36,602 bases of DNA. Origin: an uncultured Treponema sp. (GTDB taxonomy: Bacteria; Spirochaetota; Spirochaetia; Treponematales; Treponemataceae). The translations under genes were made by a program, and so were the position numbers. Position 1 is the stretch's first letter, and each line of letters begins with the position of its first letter. Under the pieces are notes generated by a model, which did not search any database, was not told the origin of the DNA, and saw nothing but the letters and a program-made list of their open reading frames with translations. Shown piece by piece: positions 33,101 through 36,602 of this stretch. The stretch is taken from assembly GCA_945868875.1 (NCBI GenBank), contig CAMBMW010000006.1, positions 1-36,602 of the forward strand, given 5' to 3'.

Positions 33101-34285
33101 TCGAAAAACAATCCAAGGTTCTTGTGTATAAAAATCTTCTCCAAAAAATACAAAATCTGTGTTTAAGGAATTATTTCTCATATAGTCAACAATACTATGA
33201 GTTTTACCTATACCAGCAGGACCTGTTATTATCAAAGTCTTAGAGCAATAAGCTTTTATATTTTCACTATTAAGAAATTCTTTTGAATCATATATGTCTT
33301 TTTTTAAATCTCGAATTTCATCCAATAATGCACATGGGAATTCACACATATATTCAGCCATGAATTGTCTAAAATTTGGACTATCATGAAATTTTTCACC
33401 ATATTTTTTTTCTAATTCTGAAAGTGCATTCTTTTCTTCTGCGTAAATATAATCCAAAAAGGTATCAATAATTTGATTTATTTCAATTAATATATTTTCA
33501 TCCTTTTTGTGAAAAAGGATTTTCATTCGAGCTAAGATAAGCTCGATACTTTTTTTAATACTTAAATAAAACTCTTGATTACTTTCTTTTAGAGTATAAC
33601 TATTTAAATATTTTGACAGAGATTCCAAAATATTTTTGTAATCTGAATTTAATACCTCTTTTTCTGAAAAATAGTTTAAAACTTTATATAAAGGAACCTC
33701 AATATTTAATTCAGGTGTATATCTTTTACCAGCTTGAGCAATTATTTCATCTGTATATCTAAGATAACTTTCATAAGAAAGACAATTTATATCAAACCAA
33801 TAAGTATACAAACCACCAGAATTATCATGTTTATGTAATAAATCAGATAGTACTGTCGAATTCCATAAAATTATTTTTATAGAATAACTGTTTTCATTTT
33901 TTGTTTTCCATTCTTCAAATTTTTCAGTTTGACTTTTACCTCGATGACCGTTTGATACTTTTCCTGTTAAATTAAACGGAATTGAAATATAATATTGTTT
34001 TAGATTTGGATGATTCGCAAGAGCGGTAGTAAGAGAATCTGATAATTGGGATAGTTCTGATGTCCCAAATGAATTATTTTCCCAATACTTAGACTGTAGT
34101 CCAACTTCAGACAAATCTTCGTTTATATAAACAGCTTCAACACCACCATCGCCACCATCACCTCTATATCTTTGAAAGTTTCTTTCAGCTGAATAGAGTT
34201 CTCTACGGAACAATTGACATGATAATTCTTCGAAACTATCTCGTTTTCCTTTTAATCCCGATTTTATATCATAAAAATTTTCCAT
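30197..34285 (-). CDS. Mrr-like nuclease fused to a STAND NTPase (Avs4-like antiphage protein)
   Basis: 1362 residues. N-terminus (about 14-165): restriction-endonuclease-like domain with DSFEELSCQLF, GDGGDGGVEA (Glu50) and LQSK (Gln64-x-Lys66). This is the acidic-Xn-QxK arrangement of Mrr-type nucleases. A helical linker runs to about 345. NTPase: Walker A GPAGIGKT (355-362), Walker B IIFIDAINE (Asp429), sensor-like LCISCRD (459-465) and GNPL (516-519), the GxP-type motif of STAND ATPases. The remaining ~800 residues have no known repeats and probably form the ligand sensor. In known Avs4 proteins, a Mrr-STAND fusion senses a phage protein and degrades DNA; that role here is inference. AAAGGAT precedes the ATG. 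It starts 12 bases after hsdS, so it is co-transcribed, and it is visibly more AT-rich than its neighbours, which suggests separate acquisition. Confidence 0.75.
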   Translation of the reverse strand: MENFYDIKSGLKGKRDSFEELSCQLFRRELYSAERNFQRYRGDGGDGGVEAVYINEDLSEVGLQSKYWENNSFGTSELSQLSDSLTTALANHPNLKQYYISIPFNLTGKVSNGHRGKSQTEKFEEWKTKNENSYSIKIILWNSTVLSDLLHKHDNSGGLYTYWFDINCLSYESYLRYTDEIIAQAGKRYTPELNIEVPLYKVLNYFSEKEVLNSDYKNILESLSKYLNSYTLKESNQEFYLSIKKSIELILARMKILFHKKDENILIEINQIIDTFLDYIYAEEKNALSELEKKYGEKFHDSPNFRQFMAEYMCEFPCALLDEIRDLKKDIYDSKEFLNSENIKAYCSKTLIITGPAGIGKTHSIVDYMRNNSLNTDFVFFGEDFYTQEPWIVFRDKLGFSNEISKEELFQIFSINAESKKSIGIIFIDAINESFDINKWHIWIPILIQEILYYPNLKLCISCRDTFISEFEDEFSDLFIFKHNGFIGNEYLAINSFCEYYKIIPPSYPLFNSEFGNPLFLHLLCETISNSKDKFFPKGQIGLLNIFKNFTKMKNRKISKKCDIDEEDNILEKVFLLITNKMLENKSRSLLYTDFKQILASIYSTESFSKSLMNVLEKESIITKTKFQNQIRIRFSYDKLTDYYIAESIISSGYEEYLKNVEFTETNPSIIEMLSILLPEINQYVEILDYSSTKVFSDTFINGLCWRSPNSITRKTIFYVRKLLSSNDYSLKVMSSLISMSVTPNNQLNSMFVSDLLSENSMCERDAFFVYYLISDYSSKNSAWQLINRACFSDLTNYTEEALFLWCIILCWFCSSSDRRVRDQSSKALTRILWSCPVLCKRVYEFFRNVDDDYIIERLIQAIYSSFLLSKNKTNIENFAKYIIDNKFFEQYSNIIIHDSHRLIIELAYLYNPTFLSKNEYNKVINITSSLKFEKVEESLFCDLIKEEPFNDSDINFVGHWYTDFQRYILKNKIDIFDLEAANISIDDIYKWFVVCLYELGYPGQDKRAYHFDNYLRGTYGSGRGKPIYIERLSKKYYWILLHRLIGLLSNTCKLKPIKYDDEEESLYPLLYSIPLRDIDLSDQRFSIKNKYPKIYSEDIVINMEKDPKEWITDEEDFFEEEVLIQNIRDEAGEEWIPLNFIQKVKVQELDSEYPYRESCILLSSSIIDLTDLEKISNEKMKELVNGNVYDNITRDYRLFLGEYTESRAYNEYEERKYIKEIEYRDDEIKLYPTSFELLRGHEWEYDCSFDSENLLEPAKLLIENLNLSWDCDSGWIDKKGQVQIFCQSFEEHICLFIRRKSLIEFLIKTKKRLLFRIYKEKMYVPDSGFNSSLHNKRILLCFDGKKYQYLINFEDENDYRE

Positions 34286-34297
34286 CTAATTATCCTT

Positions 34298-35452
34298 TTA
34301 CATTCCGCTTATGCAAGAAATTACCAGTTGCCTAAAAGATTGCAATTGTATAATCTCTTCCAAATTATTTGAAATACAAGTGAAAGTTTTTCTCAAAAAA
34401 TCATTGTATCCTTTCATAATCGAATCTTCAAAAAATGGAAGATCCAAATTCTGAATATTTTTCAAAGGTAACTTTGCTTGAACAGCTCCTACTGTTGCTT
34501 GTAAAATTGCAGATTGTCCAGCCTTAGTTCTTAAATAAATAAGAACATATTCTGGAATAAGATTTTTCATCTTTGTAAGTTTTACACAATTTTCTGTAAG
34601 ATTTGCTTTATCAAGCGATTTATGAACTAGCACGGTAAGTCCAATTGTACCTACAATCGAAATCAATAAATCGTTAGTTTCTGTTATATATCTTGCAATT
34701 TCTTTTTGGGTTTCATCATCAACATATAGAAATTCATTGTTCAGCATAACAAAACAATTCTCTTTTATATCACGGATTCTTATATACGGATGTGAATTCC
34801 TGTTTTCTATTAAGTATGAATCTAATGGTAATCTCTTGCCACCTTTTACTTCACAAATTGATTCAATCTTAATACTTTTCTTTTCAAGAGACTCATTATC
34901 AAGCATATTCTCAAATTTGAGAATTGCCGTCTTTTCTAGATTTTCATTTATCTTCTGCTTAAGCTGGATGCGTTTTGTGATGGCTTTGTAGGTGTTTACG
35001 ATTTTTTCTTGTTCTTTTAGGTCGGGAACTGGAAGTTCTATTTCGCAGATATCATTCCATGTAATTCCGCCGCGAACACTTCCATCAGTTCTAAACCAGC
35101 AGTTTCTATCAAAATCATTTCGCTTAAAAATCAGCATCAAGAAATCTGGCAAAACTTTATTTTCATCTTTTACCCTAAACATAAAATATGCAGGAGAAAC
35201 AATTGCTGGAATATCTTTCTTGTACAAAGAAACAGGCAATCGTTCATCACGACCAACATGCATCGGATTACAGGCAAATGTATTCATCCTGAGAAGTTTG
35301 TAATTGCTTAAATCAGTTCCAATTGTATTTGCAACTGATGGCATAAATTCTTTATCAATACTTATTCCAAGCACTTCCGAACTTTCAAGAGCTTTATTTC
35401 GTTCATCAATGAGTTCTACAATTTCTCCAAGCTTTCTATAATTCGCACTCAT
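34298..35452 (-). CDS. hsdS: Type I restriction-modification specificity subunit S
   Basis: DNA-recognition subunit that sets the target of the methylase and the restriction complex. The protein is 384 residues, normal length. Two target-recognition domains (about 5-150 and 195-345) are each followed by a conserved helix: LPVPDLKEQEKIVNTYKAITKRIQLKQKINENLE after the first, DLPFFEDSIMKGYNDFLRKT after the second. The first domain has the GSVRGGITWNDI block. The two halves are not similar enough to suggest a recent duplication. Its ATG overlaps the fic stop (ATGA), so the two are translationally coupled. Which methylase it serves is unknown here because hsdM is outside the window. Confidence 0.93.
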   Translation of the reverse strand: MSANYRKLGEIVELIDERNKALESSEVLGISIDKEFMPSVANTIGTDLSNYKLLRMNTFACNPMHVGRDERLPVSLYKKDIPAIVSPAYFMFRVKDENKVLPDFLMLIFKRNDFDRNCWFRTDGSVRGGITWNDICEIELPVPDLKEQEKIVNTYKAITKRIQLKQKINENLEKTAILKFENMLDNESLEKKSIKIESICEVKGGKRLPLDSYLIENRNSHPYIRIRDIKENCFVMLNNEFLYVDDETQKEIARYITETNDLLISIVGTIGLTVLVHKSLDKANLTENCVKLTKMKNLIPEYVLIYLRTKAGQSAILQATVGAVQAKLPLKNIQNLDLPFFEDSIMKGYNDFLRKTFTCISNNLEEIIQLQSFRQLVISCISGM

Positions 35453-36525
35453 TTTAAAATCTCCCAGTGTCCGCCTTTTGGGGAGCCTTCGCGTTTTATA
35501 AATCCTTTTTCAACAAGTGAAGCAAGCTGTTTTTCTACTGCTCGGCTTGTTATGCCGATTTTTTCTGAAAGCTTTTTGGCAGAGAGTTTTGGATTTTCTT
35601 TTAAAAGTTCTAGAATTATCTCCGAACTTTTTTGATTATCTCCGAACTTTTTCTCCGAACTTATAGCTTTTTCTCCGAACTTTTTGATGTATTCATCATA
35701 ATCAATATGGGTGTAACGGTTTTTAAGCTCGTTGTTTTCGCCTAAAATAAGGTTTCGGAAAAAGCGTTCCAGAAAGACAGGATTTTCTTCTATTCCTTCT
35801 TTAAGATTTTTGTAATTGGCACGCACAAGGGCATTTCTAAAATACCAGCTGTTTTGGGCAAAAATATCATTATCAACTTTGTAGCCCATTGAACGAAGAT
35901 ACTTGATTGTAAAAACGGCAGTTGTACGAGTATTTCCTTCTCCAAATGCGTGAATCTGCCAGAGCCTTGAAACAAAGAAAGTAATATGCTTTATGATTTC
36001 ATCTGTAGAAAGCCCTTTATACTTAAAATTACGTTCCATCTCAAAATCGTAATCAAGAGCAGCCTTAAGTTCAAAAGAAGCTCCGTACATTACTGTATCG
36101 CCATTTAATACCCATTCTTTTTTTGTAATATCGTAATCGCGGATTTTACCGGCAAACTTAAAGATTCCTTCAAAAAGTCTTTTGTGAATTGCAATCAGAT
36201 GAGAAGGACTAAAATTAAAAGATGGCTCGCTGAGAATCTGTGCAATACGGCTGGAAACTTTATCGGCCTCCTCAGTTCTTTCATCATCCTGAGTTCGGGC
36301 TGTACGGCTTTCATAATAAGAATCAATCAGTCTTTTTGCTTCATCAAAAGAAAGCTCGCCTTCTATATTCTTTTTGGCTGTTTCATACAAATATGAAGAA
36401 GGCTTAAGACCATCAACCTGCTGCAAACCAATAGCTGTAGACCAGGCAAGAGTTTTGTCTTTTTTGCTTGCATCTGTATGGCGGATGTATTCTTCAAAAT
36501 CAATTTCGTACGGATTCTTTTCCAC
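35449..36525 (-). CDS. Fic-domain protein with C-terminal winged helix
   Basis: 358 residues, GTG start with AGAGGA 6 bases upstream. Fic proteins transfer AMP or related groups to protein side chains. The Fic_N region (about 35-160) carries an IEGE segment where an inhibitory helix is expected. The catalytic loop is HAFGEGNTRTTA (192-203): His, Phe, acidic, Gly-Asn and first Arg are kept, but the usual second Arg is Ala. After the Fic core come two 11-residue tandem repeats (281-302). A winged-helix domain follows (about 303-356, LSAKKLSEKIGITSRAVEKQLASLVEKGFIKREG). Genes of this architecture often sit beside hsdS in type I loci. A regulatory or toxin-like role in the island is inference. 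Confidence 0.9.
   Translation of the reverse strand: MEKNPYEIDFEEYIRHTDASKKDKTLAWSTAIGLQQVDGLKPSSYLYETAKKNIEGELSFDEAKRLIDSYYESRTARTQDDERTEEADKVSSRIAQILSEPSFNFSPSHLIAIHKRLFEGIFKFAGKIRDYDITKKEWVLNGDTVMYGASFELKAALDYDFEMERNFKYKGLSTDEIIKHITFFVSRLWQIHAFGEGNTRTTAVFTIKYLRSMGYKVDNDIFAQNSWYFRNALVRANYKNLKEGIEENPVFLERFFRNLILGENNELKNRYTHIDYDEYIKKFGEKAISSEKKFGDNQKSSEIILELLKENPKLSAKKLSEKIGITSRAVEKQLASLVEKGFIKREGSPKGGHWEILK
35619..35684 (-). repeat. 33-bp tandem repeat in the fic gene
   Basis: TCTCCGAACTT occurs four times (35619, 35639, 35652, 35672). This makes two 33-bp units that encode KKFGEKAISSE and KKFGDNQKSSE in the linker between the Fic core and the winged helix. Copy-number change would alter linker length by 11 residues without a frameshift. 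Confidence 0.8.
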
Positions 36526-36562
36526 TTTTATCCTCTGCTTATTAACAAGCGGATTTGTTCAG

Positions 36563-36602
36563 GTCTAACGACCTTCACTTTTTAATGTGAGCATCGTTAG
36601 AT
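36563..36602. repeat. Imperfect palindrome with attC-like ends
   Basis: GTCTAAC...GTTAGAT at the tips match the integron R-box consensus RYYYAAC...GTTRRRY on both strands. The stem is 9 bp with one G-T pair, then a 3x3 mismatch, then TCAC/GTGA around an 8-base loop. It lies 38 bases upstream of the fic GTG. At 40 bases it is shorter than most attC sites (usually above 55), and the window ends exactly at its edge. A plain hairpin or other repeat is the alternative. Confidence 0.35.

Noticed and set aside
1-36602. CRISPR arrays, rRNA genes, insertion sequences with intact transposase
   Set aside because: None seen: no regularly spaced repeats, no rRNA-like stretches and no transposase-like frames.

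Overview
The window looks like chromosomal DNA from a low-GC, double-membraned bacterium. A spirochaete of the Treponema type is the best guess. The reasons are A/T-rich codon use, a TolC/RND efflux set, a C-terminal-Phe outer-membrane-like protein, a TPR lipoprotein, a cytoplasmic LacI-like-sensor/GGDEF protein and a TraB/PrgY protein. This placement is inferred from gene content and style; no rRNA or similar marker is present.

Left part (1-25.2 kb), ordinary chromosome. purB and proC are followed by the convergent metA, which is divergent from an alpha/beta-hydrolase-like gene coupled to a U32 peptidase-family gene. A RelA/SpoT-type (p)ppGpp synthetase lies tail-to-tail with the U32 gene. 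Its upstream region is shared with a four-gene efflux operon: TolC-like, membrane fusion protein, RND pump, and a small PII-like protein. Next on the minus strand is prfA / LacI-sensor diguanylate cyclase / prmC, which puts a c-di-GMP enzyme between release factor 1 and its methylase. Then come a phosphoglycolate-phosphatase-like HAD gene, an outer-membrane-like protein, a TraB/PrgY gene coupled to a TPR lipoprotein, a divergent 650-residue membrane-anchored protein of unknown function, and a GntR/FCD regulator.

Boundary (25.2-25.9 kb). tRNA-Asp(GTC), a strong terminator and tRNA-Pro(CGG) are followed by two broken genes meeting head-on: a plus-strand integrase-like remnant and a minus-strand truncated DUF2971 gene. 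This looks like the edge of an acquired island.

Right part (25.7-36.6 kb), defence island, all on the minus strand. In transcription order it holds a Fic protein with a winged-helix tail, HsdS, and a 1362-residue protein with an Mrr-like nuclease N-terminus and a STAND-type NTPase (Avs4-like architecture). A new promoter then drives DUF3791, DUF3990 (ADP-ribosyltransferase-like), a 71-residue protein, HsdR and the DUF2971 fragment. HsdM is not in the window and must lie past the right end or elsewhere. The window ends in an imperfect palindrome whose tips match integron attC R-box consensus.

A recurring regulatory theme is that at least five genes (purB, metA, the hydrolase, prfA and the 650-residue gene) have a -10 box only 6-9 bases before the start codon and no Shine-Dalgarno. 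They are probably transcribed as leaderless or nearly leaderless mRNAs. Most other genes have good Shine-Dalgarno sequences.
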